Below are positions 43,886 to 52,846 of a stretch of 64,000 nucleotides of DNA, piece by piece. How positions within the stretch are numbered: the first letter of the stretch is position 1; each line of letters opens with the position of its first letter. Where the stretch lies: positions 2,396,001 to 2,460,000 of the forward strand of contig NZ_AP023213.1 of assembly GCF_014218275.1 (NCBI RefSeq). Reading direction: 5' to 3'. Position numbers and translations under genes: made by a program. Origin of the DNA: Citrifermentans bremense. GTDB taxonomy: Bacteria; Desulfobacterota; Desulfuromonadia; Geobacterales; Geobacteraceae. The notes under the pieces were generated by a model. It had not been told where the DNA came from. It made no database searches and worked only from the letters and a program-made list of their open reading frames with translations.

Positions 43886-44725
43886 CTAGCTCTCCTCCTT
43901 AGGCGCTTGGCCGGATTTTCTCTGTTCCTCTTCCTTGGCGATCCTTTCCTTCCTGTGGTTGAACCAGGAAAGAAGAGAAAGCGAGCTTCCGACGGTAAGG
44001 AAGATCCCCGGCACGAGACGCAGCGCCTGCCAGGTGTAGGACGGGAGCGGCCTCTTGGTGACCGGCTTGAAGCCGAGCTCGTCGAAGGGGAGCGCGGTGA
44101 GGTAGATTACGCTGGTGCCGCCTGCCTCCTCGGCGCCGTAGAGCTTTTTCAGGTACTTCTCCGGGCGGGTGGCGATGCGCCTGTTTGCTTCCTTGATCAT
44201 CTCACCCCTGTCGCCGTAGGTAATGGCGGAGACGCAGGTGGTGGCGCAGGCGGGCTTTTGCCCTTCCTTGACCCTGGAGTAGCAGCCGGTGCACTTTCTC
44301 ACCAGGGGAAGCGCCTTGCTCCACTCGTACTTGGGCACCCCGAACGGGCAGGCGACCATGCAGAAACGGCATCCGATGCAGCGCTTGGCGTCGTAGACGA
44401 CGGGGCCTTCCTTGGTCTTCTTGAAGGCGCCGACCGGGCAGACGGAGGCGCAGGCCGGCTCGTTGCAGTGCATGCACATCTCTTTATAGAAGGCGAACTC
44501 GTTCTGCCCGTTCTTCTCGTAGTCGCGGAACTTGATGCGGGTAAAGGTGTGTTCCGACATAAGCGGCGGGTTTTGGTAACCCTCGCCGTTGAAGAACTCC
44601 GTCTTCTCGGCGTCGAGCTGGTTCCACTGCTTGCAGGCGACCTGGCAGCCGCGGCAGCCGGTGCACTTGGTCATGTCGATCAAGAACGCCTTGCTCTTGT
44701 TGAAATCCTGGTTCATCTCGCTCAT
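43886..44725 (-). CDS. fdnH: formate dehydrogenase iron-sulfur subunit
   Basis: A 279-residue protein with four [4Fe-4S] sites: MTKCTGCRGCQVACKQW, MCMHCNEPACASVCPVGAF, RCIGCRFCMVACPFGVPKYE and KCTGCYSRVKEGQKPACATTC. A single C-terminal helix (LVPGIFLTVGSSLSLLSWF) anchors it in the membrane. It carries electrons from the fdnG active site to the NrfD-like subunit. The start overlaps the fdnG stop by four bases. Confidence 0.93.
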   Translation of the reverse strand: MSEMNQDFNKSKAFLIDMTKCTGCRGCQVACKQWNQLDAEKTEFFNGEGYQNPPLMSEHTFTRIKFRDYEKNGQNEFAFYKEMCMHCNEPACASVCPVGAFKKTKEGPVVYDAKRCIGCRFCMVACPFGVPKYEWSKALPLVRKCTGCYSRVKEGQKPACATTCVSAITYGDRGEMIKEANRRIATRPEKYLKKLYGAEEAGGTSVIYLTALPFDELGFKPVTKRPLPSYTWQALRLVPGIFLTVGSSLSLLSWFNHRKERIAKEEEQRKSGQAPKEES

Positions 44726-47700
44726 GCGCGTTTACCCCCTTTCTCGATGTTGCAGAGGAATGCCTTGAATTCGGGGATGCTCGTATTCGCGCAGCCAACG
44801 GACGGGGTCAGGACGTTGCCCGAGTCGCCGGTAGCAAGACCTGCATAACCGAAGTGCCAGGGAAGGCCCACCTGCTCCACCATTTTCCCCTGCACGTTGA
44901 ACGGCTTCAGCCTGGTGGTGACCAGGGCCTTCGCCTCGATGGAACCACGCTCGGTGGTGATCTTCACCTGGTCGCCGTTGCTGATCCCCTTGGCGGAGGC
45001 GAGCGTCTGGGAGATCTCGACGAACATGGTCGGGACCAGCTCCACCAGCCAGGGGAGGCTGCGGGTCATGGCGCCTGCCTGCCAGTGCTCGGTCATCCTG
45101 TAGGTGGTGCCGACGAACGGGTACTTGTTCAGGTCGCTGGACATGTTGGCCGGGACCTTGACCGCGGGGTTGCTCTGCACCTTGGACAAAAGGTTCTTCG
45201 CCGGGCTCTCGATCGGTTCGTAGTGCTCGGGGAAGGGGCCGTCCTTCATGTCGAGCGCGTAGAGGCGGCCGTGACCTTCCGGCAGCATGATGAAGGGATA
45301 CTTCCCTTCCTTCGCGTCGTTCATCGGCGGCCAGGGACCGTCGGGGACGTCCCCTTTCCACTTCTTCTCCAGCGCGTCCCAGGCGATGACCGCGCGCTTG
45401 GGGTTGAACGGCGCGCCGTCGGGGTTGACGGAAGCCCTGTTGTAGATGATGCGGCGGTTGACCGGCCAGCACCAGGACCACTTCGGGAACATGCCGAGCC
45501 CGGTCGGGTCGGTGGCGTCGCGGCGGGCCATCTGGTTGCCGTCCTTGGTGTAGGAGCCGCAGTAGATCCAGCAGCCGGAGACGGTGGAGCCGTCGTCCTG
45601 CAGGTACTTGAACATCGGGACCTGGTCACCCTTCTTGAACTCCAGGGTCTTGTCCTTGTCGACGATGGTCATGTCCTTGGTGAAGTAGCCGTTGATCTCC
45701 TTGGCGACCAGGTGCACTTCCGGCTCCTCGCCGGTGCCGTAGTTCCAGGAGAGCTTGGTGATCGGCTCGGGGAAGGTTCCCCCCTTGGCGTACGCCTTCT
45801 TCACGTGCTTGGCGAACTGGTCGATGATCCAGAGGTCGCTCTTCGCATCACCCACTGGCTCCGCGGCCTTGTAGCGCCACTGGGCCCAGCGGCCGGAGTT
45901 GGAGATGGAGCCTTCCTTCTCGACGGAGGAGGCTGCCGGCAGCATGAAGACCTCGGTCTTGATGTCCTTCGGGTTCACGCCTGGGCGTTTCCAGAAGATG
46001 GAGGTCTCGGTCTCCCAGAGGTCGACGGTGACGAGCCAGTCGAGTTTTCCCAGGGCATCGCGGGTCTTCAGGGAGTCAGGTCCCCCCACCGCCGGGTTCT
46101 GCCCCATGCAGACGAGCCCCTGCAGTTCCCCTTTGCCCATCTTCTCCATCAGTTTCATGAAGGAGTAGTTGCCGCTTCTCTTGGGGAGGTAGTCGTAGCA
46201 GAAGCCGTTTTCCGCGGTGGCGCTGTCGCCGTACCAGGCTTTGAGGAGGCTCACCGTGTACTTCGGGGTGTTCCCCCACCAGTTGGCGCTCTTCGCGTCT
46301 TTGGTCTTCGGGGTCCACTTCTCCAGGTACGCCTTCAGGTCGACGTTGTCGAACTCAGGCGACTTCAGGTAGCCGGGGAGCAGGTGGAAGAGCAGGCCGT
46401 AGTCGGAGGAGCCCTGTACGTTGCTCTCGCCGCGCAGCGCGTTGACGCCGCCGCCGGCGATGCCGATGTTGCCCAGAAGCATCTGCAGCATGGCAACCGC
46501 GCGCACGTTCTGGGTGCCGTGGGTGGACTGGGTGATCCCCATGGCGTAGAGGATGGTGCCGGCCTTGTCGGCGCGCCCGGTGGAGCAGAACGCCTTGGCG
46601 ACCGCCACGTAGTCCTCCTTCTTGGTGCCGGTGATGGAGCAGACCATGTCCACGGTGTAGCGGGAGTAGTGCTTCTTCAACTGCTGGTAGACGCAGCGCG
46701 GGTCCTTCAGCGACTTGTCGCGCTTGGGGTTACCTGCACCGTCGACCGCGTAGGCCCAGGCTTTCGGGTCGTAGGTCTTTTCCTGGTCGTCGAAGGCGCA
46801 GAACATCCCCTCGTTGAAGTCGTACTTCTCGTTGACGATGAAGGAGGCGTTGGTGTACTCGCGGACGTACTCCTCATGGATCATGTTGTTCTGCAGCGCG
46901 AAGTTGATCATCCCGCCCAAAAAGGCGATGTCGGTGCCGGGACGGATCTGCGCGTAGTGGTCGGCCTTGGAGCCGGTCCTGGTGAAGCGCGGGTCGACGG
47001 CCAGAAGCTTGCCGCCGTTATCCATGGCCGCCTCGATCCATTTCATCGAGATCGGGTGGTTTTCTGCAGGGTTGCAACCGATGGCCAGGATGGCATCGGC
47101 GTTCTTCAGGTCAATCCAGTGGTTGGTCATTGCCCCACGTCCAAACGAAGCCGCCAGACCGGCGACTGTAGCGGAGTGTCATATTCGGGCCTGGTGTTCG
47201 AGGTTCGCGACCCCCATGGCGCGGGCGAACTTGCTCCAGAGGTAGCACTCCTCGTTGTCGAGACCTGCGCCCCCAAGGAAAGCCATCCCCTCGGTGCGGT
47301 TCACGACGTATTCCTTGTTGTCCTTCTTGTTGACCTCTTTGGCCTTGAAGGTCTTGTCGCGGGTCTCCTTCATCTTCTGGCCGATCCGCTCCAGCGCCCA
47401 TTCCCAGCTCTTTTCTTCGAACTTGTCGCTGCCGGGGGCACGGTACATGACCTTCTGCAGGCGGCGATCGTTGTTGGCGACCTGGAACAGGGCGCTTCCC
47501 TTCGAGCAAAGCGCACCCTGGTTGATCGGATGCTGGGTGTCCCCCTCGATGTTGACGATCTTGCCGTTCTTGGTATGCACCACAAGCCCGCAACCTACCG
47601 CGCAGAAGGGACAGATGGTGGTCGAACTTTTCAGCCCCTTGGTGCGCATCTGCGGGGCGTCAGCTCCGCCCGCTTCAGCTTTTTTGCCGGAAAGGACCAG

Positions 47701-47751
47701 TGCCGTAGCCAGCGCCCCTCCCTGCAGAAACTCCCTCCGTGAAACAGCCAT
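44722..47751 (-). CDS. fdnG: formate dehydrogenase catalytic subunit, selenocysteine-containing
   Basis: 1009 residues when UGA at 47179-47181 is read as selenocysteine (Sec191). A Tat signal (SRREFLQGGALATALVLSG) targets the periplasm; the proximal cluster motif is CPFCAVGCG with a fourth Cys in ALCSKGS. The segment before UGA (NLEHQARI) and after it (HSATVAGLAASFGRGAMTNH) matches formate dehydrogenase-N around its Sec, so no frameshift is implied. A SECIS hairpin follows the UGA. It oxidises formate to CO2 at a Mo- or W-bis-MGD centre. AAGGAG precedes the ATG at 47751. An annotator ignoring Sec would split it into two genes. Confidence 0.95.
47145..47181 (-). promoter_or_regulatory. SECIS element and UGA selenocysteine codon of fdnG
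   Basis: After TGA and 12 bases, GUCGCC-GGUCU-GGCGGC forms a 6-bp stem with a GGUCU loop (47150-47166). The GGUCU loop begins 18 bases after UGA, the spacing I recall for E. coli fdhF, whose GGUCU apex binds SelB. Confidence 0.88.
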
Positions 47752-47811
47752 GTTGAATCTCTCCTTTTTCCATGATAAACGTCGTGCCACCGTTTGTAGG
47801 CACGCGTATAC

Positions 47812-47827
47812 GGCAATTGCCATGCCA
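47812..47827 (-). promoter_or_regulatory. sigma-54 (-24/-12) promoter of the formate dehydrogenase operon
   Basis: The minus strand reads TGGCATGGCAATTGCC, differing from the TGGCACGG-N3-TTGCW consensus at only one conserved base plus the final W. It lies 60 bases upstream of fdnG, and the divergent gene encodes a sigma-54 activator. Confidence 0.8.
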
Positions 47828-47944
47828 GCGCGTTTACGCAAATATCAAAAATAGTTGTGTACCGTAAGGGTCTGAAATGTTAATGTTGTCGCCGTCGAGA
47901 GCGGGCAACGGCAATATTAAGGACAGTTTAAAGATGTGCCGTTT

Positions 47945-47961
47945 TGTCATATGGTGTGACA
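47945..47961. promoter_or_regulatory. inverted repeat TGTCA-N7-TGACA, possible enhancer
   Basis: Perfect 5-base arms in the fdnG/regulator divergent region, about 120 bases upstream of the sigma-54 promoter, a usual distance for an NtrC-type activator site. It is a candidate only. Confidence 0.45.
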
Positions 47962-48019
47962 TTTTGACCAGGTTACATCCGGGACACAGTGGCAGGAGCA
48001 GCATGAGGAACACCGGGAA

Positions 48020-49387
48020 ATGAGACAGGAAAAGATACTTATCTGCGACGACGAGGAAGGGATCCTCATCTACCTGAAGAAGCTGCTGCAGACCCAGGGA
48101 TACCAGGTGGAGACCTTCAACGGGGGAGCGGCGCTCTTGCGCCGTCTGAGGGAGGGGGACCCGACCGATGCCGATCTCCTCTTGCAGGACGTAAGGATGC
48201 CCGACATGGACGGCATCACCGTGCTAAAGGAAGTGAAATCTTTGAGACCGGCGCTTCCCATCGTAATCATGACCGCCTTCGGGACCATCGATGCGGCTGT
48301 TGAGGCGATCAAGCTCGGCGCCTACGACTACGTCACCAAGCCTTTTCCCAAGGAGAAGATCCTGAGCGTTCTCAAAAACGCGCTGGAAAAAGAGCAGCTT
48401 TTGCAGGAGAACCGGGCGCTCAAAAACGAGCTGGAGAAACCGATCCTGCAGGAGTCGATCATCTTCAGAAGCGCCGCGTTCCAGGAGATCTACGACCTAA
48501 CCCTGCAGGTCGCCGCCAGCGAGGCGAACATACTGGTTTTGGGGGAGTCGGGAACCGGCAAGGAGCTCATCGCCGGCGCCATCCACTACAACAGCTTGAG
48601 GCGCGACCGGCGCTTTCTCTCCATAAACTGCGCGGCCTTGACCGATACGCTTTTGGAGAGCCAGCTCTTCGGACACGTCCGCGGCGCCTTCACCGGCGCG
48701 GTCGCGGCACAGAAGGGGTTACTGGAGGAGGCCGACGGCGGCACCCTCTTCATGGACGAGATCGGCGACATGACCCTCCCCATCCAGGCAAAGCTTCTGC
48801 GCGTGATTCAGGAGCGCGACTTCATCCCGGTGGGGGCCACCCGCCCAAAGAGCGCCGACATCCGCTTCGTCGCCGCCACCAACAAGGACCTGGAGCAGGA
48901 GGTGCGGGAGGGGCGCTTCCGCGAGGACCTCTTTTACCGGCTGAACGTGATCAACATCCCGCTGCCGCCGCTTAGGGAGCGAAAGGACGACGTGGAGCCG
49001 CTGGCGCTGCATTTCCTGAAGAAGTACAGCCTGAAGATGAAGAAGCAGGTGACCTCGCTCGCCCCTGAGGCGCTGCAGCTGCTCCACGGCTACGACTGGC
49101 CCGGCAACATAAGGGAGCTGGAGAACGTCATGGAGCGCGCCGTGATCCTGGCACGGACTGGGACCGTCACCGTGAAGGAGCTTCCCATCTGGCGCAAGCA
49201 GCCCCAGAAGGCGGAGCCACCGCGCGAGGCGCAGTTCGTCTCCCTGGAGAACGTGGAGAAGGAGGCCATCGAGCGCACCCTCTCGGGCACCGGGTACCAC
49301 AAGAGCAGGTCCGCCGAGATCCTGGGCATCTCCAGGAAGACGCTCGACCGCAAGATAGCGGAATACCAGATCACCTTCCCCTCATGA
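48020..49387 (+). CDS. sigma-54-dependent response regulator next to formate dehydrogenase
   Basis: A 455-residue NtrC-type activator. Receiver: ILICDDEEGI, LLLQDVRMPDMDG (Asp) and YVTKPFPKEK. AAA+: GESGTGKE, GAFTGAV, LFMDEIGDM. C-terminal Fis helix-turn-helix: KSRSAEILGISRKTLDRKI. It stands divergent from a sigma-54 promoter driving fdnG and is followed by its kinase with a four-base overlap, so it likely switches the formate dehydrogenase operon. It is closely similar to the regulator at 20336. Confidence 0.93.
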   Translation: MRQEKILICDDEEGILIYLKKLLQTQGYQVETFNGGAALLRRLREGDPTDADLLLQDVRMPDMDGITVLKEVKSLRPALPIVIMTAFGTIDAAVEAIKLGAYDYVTKPFPKEKILSVLKNALEKEQLLQENRALKNELEKPILQESIIFRSAAFQEIYDLTLQVAASEANILVLGESGTGKELIAGAIHYNSLRRDRRFLSINCAALTDTLLESQLFGHVRGAFTGAVAAQKGLLEEADGGTLFMDEIGDMTLPIQAKLLRVIQERDFIPVGATRPKSADIRFVAATNKDLEQEVREGRFREDLFYRLNVINIPLPPLRERKDDVEPLALHFLKKYSLKMKKQVTSLAPEALQLLHGYDWPGNIRELENVMERAVILARTGTVTVKELPIWRKQPQKAEPPREAQFVSLENVEKEAIERTLSGTGYHKSRSAEILGISRKTLDRKIAEYQITFPS

Positions 49388-51369
49388 ACCTTCCCAAGCT
49401 GCGCTTTCCCATAAAGACCAAGCTCACCGTGGCGACACTGATCCCGCTCGGGATAGCAATCCTCATCTGCTGGATGGCCGGGGTCTTCATCCTGAGCGCC
49501 AAGGTCGCAGCCCAGGCGCAGGAAAAGGTGCGCTACGACCTGAGCGTCGCCCGCGAAGCGTACCAGAGCGAGCTTTCCCGAATCTACGACGTGGTGAAGC
49601 TCACCGCCTCCTTCGGCAGGACCGCGGAGACCATAGCCTCTGGCGACGAGCGAGCGGTGAGCGAGGCGCTCTCTTCGGTACGCACCGGCGAGCGCCTGGA
49701 CATACTTGCTGCCGTCGACGCCTCCGGGAAGGTCATCTTCAGGGCCAACAACCCCGAGCTGCGCGGCGACGACAAGACCCGAAACCAGTTCGTGGCGCGC
49801 GCCCTCAAGGGGGAGATCGCCAGCGGCACCACCATCCTCCCCTCTTCGGAGCTGGAGCTCGAGGGGGAGAGCCTGGTGCACCAGGCGCGCATCTTCCCCA
49901 GCGCCCAGGCCCCGGTGCAGCTGAACGGCGCCATGTTCCTCCTGGTCGCGGCGCCGGTGCGGGACAAGGCGGGAAACCTTTTGGGTGCGCTCTACGGAGG
50001 GGTGCTCCTCAACAATAACCAGAAGCTCGTGGACCGGATCCGTTCCGTTGTTTATGAGGGGGCGCGCAAAAACGGCAGTGACGTAGGTAACGCCACCATC
50101 TTCCAGGGTGACATGAGGATCGCCACCAACGTCCCCAACACCGACGGCAGCCGGGCCGTCGGCACCAGGCTCTCCGCGCCGGTCCAGGAGCGGGTGCTCC
50201 TCAAGGGGGCAAAGTGGGTCGGGCGCGCATACGTCGTGAACGACTGGTACCTGACCGCGTACGAGCCGATCCTCTCCCTGCAGGGGGTCCCGATCGGCGC
50301 CCTCTACGTGGGGATGCTGGAAAGCCAGTACTCTGCGGTCAAGATCGACATGGCCGTCCTTTTGAGCTTCGTCCTTTTGGTGAGCGGGCTGGTCGGGGTC
50401 TCCATGGCCGGCTTCCTGGGGAAAAAGCTCTCCCAGCCGATACGCGAACTCGATTCACTGGCGCGCCGGGTGGCAGCCGGCGAGCGCAACGTGAAAAGCA
50501 GCATCGATTCCCGGGACGAGATCGGGGACTTGGCGGGGAGGTTCAACGACATGAGCCGCTCGCTCGTTGAGCGCGAGGACAGCATCATCGAGCTCAACCG
50601 CAACCTCGAAGAGAAGGTGCAATCGAGAACCGCCGAGCTGGAGGAAAAGAACCGGCTCCTGGTGCAGACCAGGGAGGAACTGCTGCGAGTTGAAAAGCTC
50701 GCGGCGATAGGCGAGCTTGCGGCTGGGGTCGCCCACGAGATCAACAACCCGATGGCGATCATCCGCGGCAACACCGAGCTCTTGCAGCTCTCGGTGCCGG
50801 AGGACGCCCCGATACGGGAGGAAGTGGACACCATCTTTCAGCAGGTAAAAAGGGTGGAGCGGATCGTGTCGAACCTGTTGAAGTTCGCCAGGCGTGAGCA
50901 GATGGAGGCGGGCGCGGTGCGGCTGAACGAGCTCCTGCACGAGATTGTCGGCCAGATCGGGCACCAGGTGCCGCTGGAGGGAGTGGAGATAGTAGAGCAG
51001 TACGCGGAGAACGTGGCGCAGGTGGAGGGGGATGCGGACCAGTTGCGGCAGGTGTTCACCAACCTGGTTCTGAACGGGGTGCAGGCGATGCCGGCAGGTG
51101 GCGTGCTTACGGTCCGGACCCGCCCCCTGGGGGCGGAGGGGGGATGCGAGGTGAAGGTGGCGGACACCGGCGTCGGCATAGCGCTGGAGAACCTGAGGCA
51201 GGTGTTCAACCCCTTCTACACCACCAAGGCCAACGGCACCGGCCTTGGGCTTTCCGTCTCCTACGGGATCATCCGGGAGCACGGGGGGCGCATCGACGTC
51301 GAGAGCGTCCCGGGCGGGGGGAGCACCTTCACCGTGTTGCTCCCGCGCTCCCAGGCCGCGGGACCCTAG
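49384..51369 (+). CDS. membrane sensor histidine kinase partner of the 48020 regulator
   Basis: A 661-residue Cache-HAMP-HisKA kinase. TM1 is at about 15-38, the periplasmic Cache region (ILAAVDASGKVIFRANNP, ALYGGVLLNNN) to about 315, TM2 at about 320-345, HAMP to 400, HisKA with LAAGVAHEINNPMAIIRGN, HATPase with DTGVGIALEN and GTGLGLSVSYGIIREHGG. It overlaps the regulator stop. The ligand may be formate or a related electron donor, which is only a guess from the divergent operon. Its 3' end overlaps the convergent MOSC gene by four bases. Confidence 0.92.
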   Translation: MNLPKLRFPIKTKLTVATLIPLGIAILICWMAGVFILSAKVAAQAQEKVRYDLSVAREAYQSELSRIYDVVKLTASFGRTAETIASGDERAVSEALSSVRTGERLDILAAVDASGKVIFRANNPELRGDDKTRNQFVARALKGEIASGTTILPSSELELEGESLVHQARIFPSAQAPVQLNGAMFLLVAAPVRDKAGNLLGALYGGVLLNNNQKLVDRIRSVVYEGARKNGSDVGNATIFQGDMRIATNVPNTDGSRAVGTRLSAPVQERVLLKGAKWVGRAYVVNDWYLTAYEPILSLQGVPIGALYVGMLESQYSAVKIDMAVLLSFVLLVSGLVGVSMAGFLGKKLSQPIRELDSLARRVAAGERNVKSSIDSRDEIGDLAGRFNDMSRSLVEREDSIIELNRNLEEKVQSRTAELEEKNRLLVQTREELLRVEKLAAIGELAAGVAHEINNPMAIIRGNTELLQLSVPEDAPIREEVDTIFQQVKRVERIVSNLLKFARREQMEAGAVRLNELLHEIVGQIGHQVPLEGVEIVEQYAENVAQVEGDADQLRQVFTNLVLNGVQAMPAGGVLTVRTRPLGAEGGCEVKVADTGVGIALENLRQVFNPFYTTKANGTGLGLSVSYGIIREHGGRIDVESVPGGGSTFTVLLPRSQAAGP

Positions 51370-51797
51370 AGTACCGTCACCGCATCGCCGGGGCGCACCA
51401 CCCCACCCTTCAGCACCTTGGCGAAGATCCCTTCCTTGGGCATGACGCAGTCACCGGCCTGGTAGTAGATGGCGCAGCGGTTGTGGCACTCCTTGCCGAT
51501 CTGGGTCACCTCTAGGAGTGTCTCACCCAGCTGCATCTGGGTCCCTATAGGGAGATGCACCAAGTCCACCCCTTCGGTGGTGATGTTCTCGGCGAAATCC
51601 CCCTCTTTCACGTCGAGCCCCAGGGCGACCATCTTGGCGATGCTCTCCTGTGCCAGGAGGCTCACCTGCCGGTGCCAGTCCCCCGCATGGGCATCACCCT
51701 CGATGCCGTGGTTTTCCCGCAGCGTGACCTCGGGGACCGGCGTTTTCCGCTCTCCCTTGTTGAGGCTCACGTTCACCGCGATGATTTTTCCAGTCAT
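51366..51797 (-). CDS. MOSC domain protein
   Basis: A 143-residue MOSC domain. It contains ITTEGVDLVHLPIGTQMQLG and GKECHNRCAIYYQAGDC, the conserved Cys region that binds the persulfide or molybdopterin. Single-domain MOSC proteins act in molybdenum cofactor transfer or thiol-dependent reactions. AAAGGAG precedes the ATG. It is next to moaA and convergent with the kinase gene, in keeping with Mo-cofactor work. Confidence 0.85.
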   Translation of the reverse strand: MTGKIIAVNVSLNKGERKTPVPEVTLRENHGIEGDAHAGDWHRQVSLLAQESIAKMVALGLDVKEGDFAENITTEGVDLVHLPIGTQMQLGETLLEVTQIGKECHNRCAIYYQAGDCVMPKEGIFAKVLKGGVVRPGDAVTVL

Positions 51798-51865
51798 AGA
51801 TGACTCCTTTGTTGAACCTGTCTATATCTCTGCAACCTCAATTCCTGGACCAACCTACCCCTTGA

Positions 51866-52846
51866 TCACCCGCCGACCCTGGACATGGCGAACGGGACCG
51901 TTTCCGCTCCCTCGTCCGTCACCTCGTGGCGCCCGGGCTTCGCCGCGACGATGCGCTGAACCTCCCGGCGCAAGAGCGCGTCGTCGCCTGTGGCCAATAC
52001 CGGCCGCAGGTCCACGCCTTCCCCCGAGAAGAGGCACCCCTTGGCGATTCCCGAGGCGGTCACCCGCAAGCGGTTGCAGCCGTTGCAAAAATGCCCGGTC
52101 ATGGCGGTGATGATCCCAAGCGACCCCTGCGACCCCTGCACCTTGAAGTTCTTCGAGGGGCCGGAGCGCTCGCTGTGGCTCACCTCTTCGATGAGATAAC
52201 GCGCGCCGATGCGCTCCCTGATCTCAGCACCCGGGACGCAGAGTTCGCGCCAGTCGGCGTCACCGCAGGTCGGCATGTACTCGATGAACCTGACCACGTA
52301 GGGACGCTTCATGGTCAGTTCCACGAAGTCGAGGATCTCGTCGTCGTTTATGCCGCGCATCACCACCACGTTGATCTTGTGTGGGGAAAAACCGGCCTTT
52401 TCAGCGGCCTCCAGCCCGTCCAGGACGCGCTGGAGTTCGCCGCCGCGGGTGATTTTCGCGAAGGTCTCGGGCTTGAGGGAGTCGAGGCTGATGTTGAGGC
52501 GCTGCACCCCCGCTTCCCGCAACCCCTGAGCCATCTCCTTCAAGAGCAGGCCGTTGGTGGTCAGTACCAGTTCCTTGAGCCCGGGAAGCGCACCCAGCCG
52601 CTCCAGGAAGGACAGGATCCCTTTGCGGACCAGGGGCTCGCCGCCGGTGACGCGGATCTTCTCGATCCCCGCAGCCACCGCTTCGGTCGAGATGCGCAAG
52701 AGGTCGGCGTAGGAGAGGACCTCCGAATGGTCCAGCTTCTCCACCCCCTCTTCCGGCATGCAGTAGCGGCAGCGGAGGTTGCAGCGGTCAGTGACGGAGA
52801 GCCGGAGGTAGTTGATGCGCCTGCCGTAAGTGTCTATCAGTGCCAT
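51866..52846 (-). CDS. moaA: GTP 3',8-cyclase MoaA
   Basis: A 326-residue radical SAM enzyme. RLSVTDRCNLRCRYCMPEEG holds the radical SAM cysteines, RVTGGEPLVRKGI the SAM-binding GGEP, and GHFCNGCNRLRVTASG the second [4Fe-4S] site. It makes 3',8-cH2GTP, the first step to molybdopterin. The start at 52846 (MALIDTYGRR) has GGGGAAG upstream; the frame extends 102 codons further without similarity. It belongs with moaC (54580). Confidence 0.95.
   Translation of the reverse strand: MALIDTYGRRINYLRLSVTDRCNLRCRYCMPEEGVEKLDHSEVLSYADLLRISTEAVAAGIEKIRVTGGEPLVRKGILSFLERLGALPGLKELVLTTNGLLLKEMAQGLREAGVQRLNISLDSLKPETFAKITRGGELQRVLDGLEAAEKAGFSPHKINVVVMRGINDDEILDFVELTMKRPYVVRFIEYMPTCGDADWRELCVPGAEIRERIGARYLIEEVSHSERSGPSKNFKVQGSQGSLGIITAMTGHFCNGCNRLRVTASGIAKGCLFSGEGVDLRPVLATGDDALLRREVQRIVAAKPGRHEVTDEGAETVPFAMSRVGG

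Noticed and set aside
47179..47181. Stop codon splitting fdnG as evidence of a pseudogene
   Set aside because: The reading frame stays in phase, flanks match the Sec region of formate dehydrogenase-N, and a SECIS hairpin follows.
44854..47742. A 962-codon open frame on the plus strand across fdnG
   Set aside because: It lies antisense to a well-matched formate dehydrogenase; its composition (Val/Gly/Asp/His-rich) is that of a GC-rich shadow frame and no ribosome binding site is seen.
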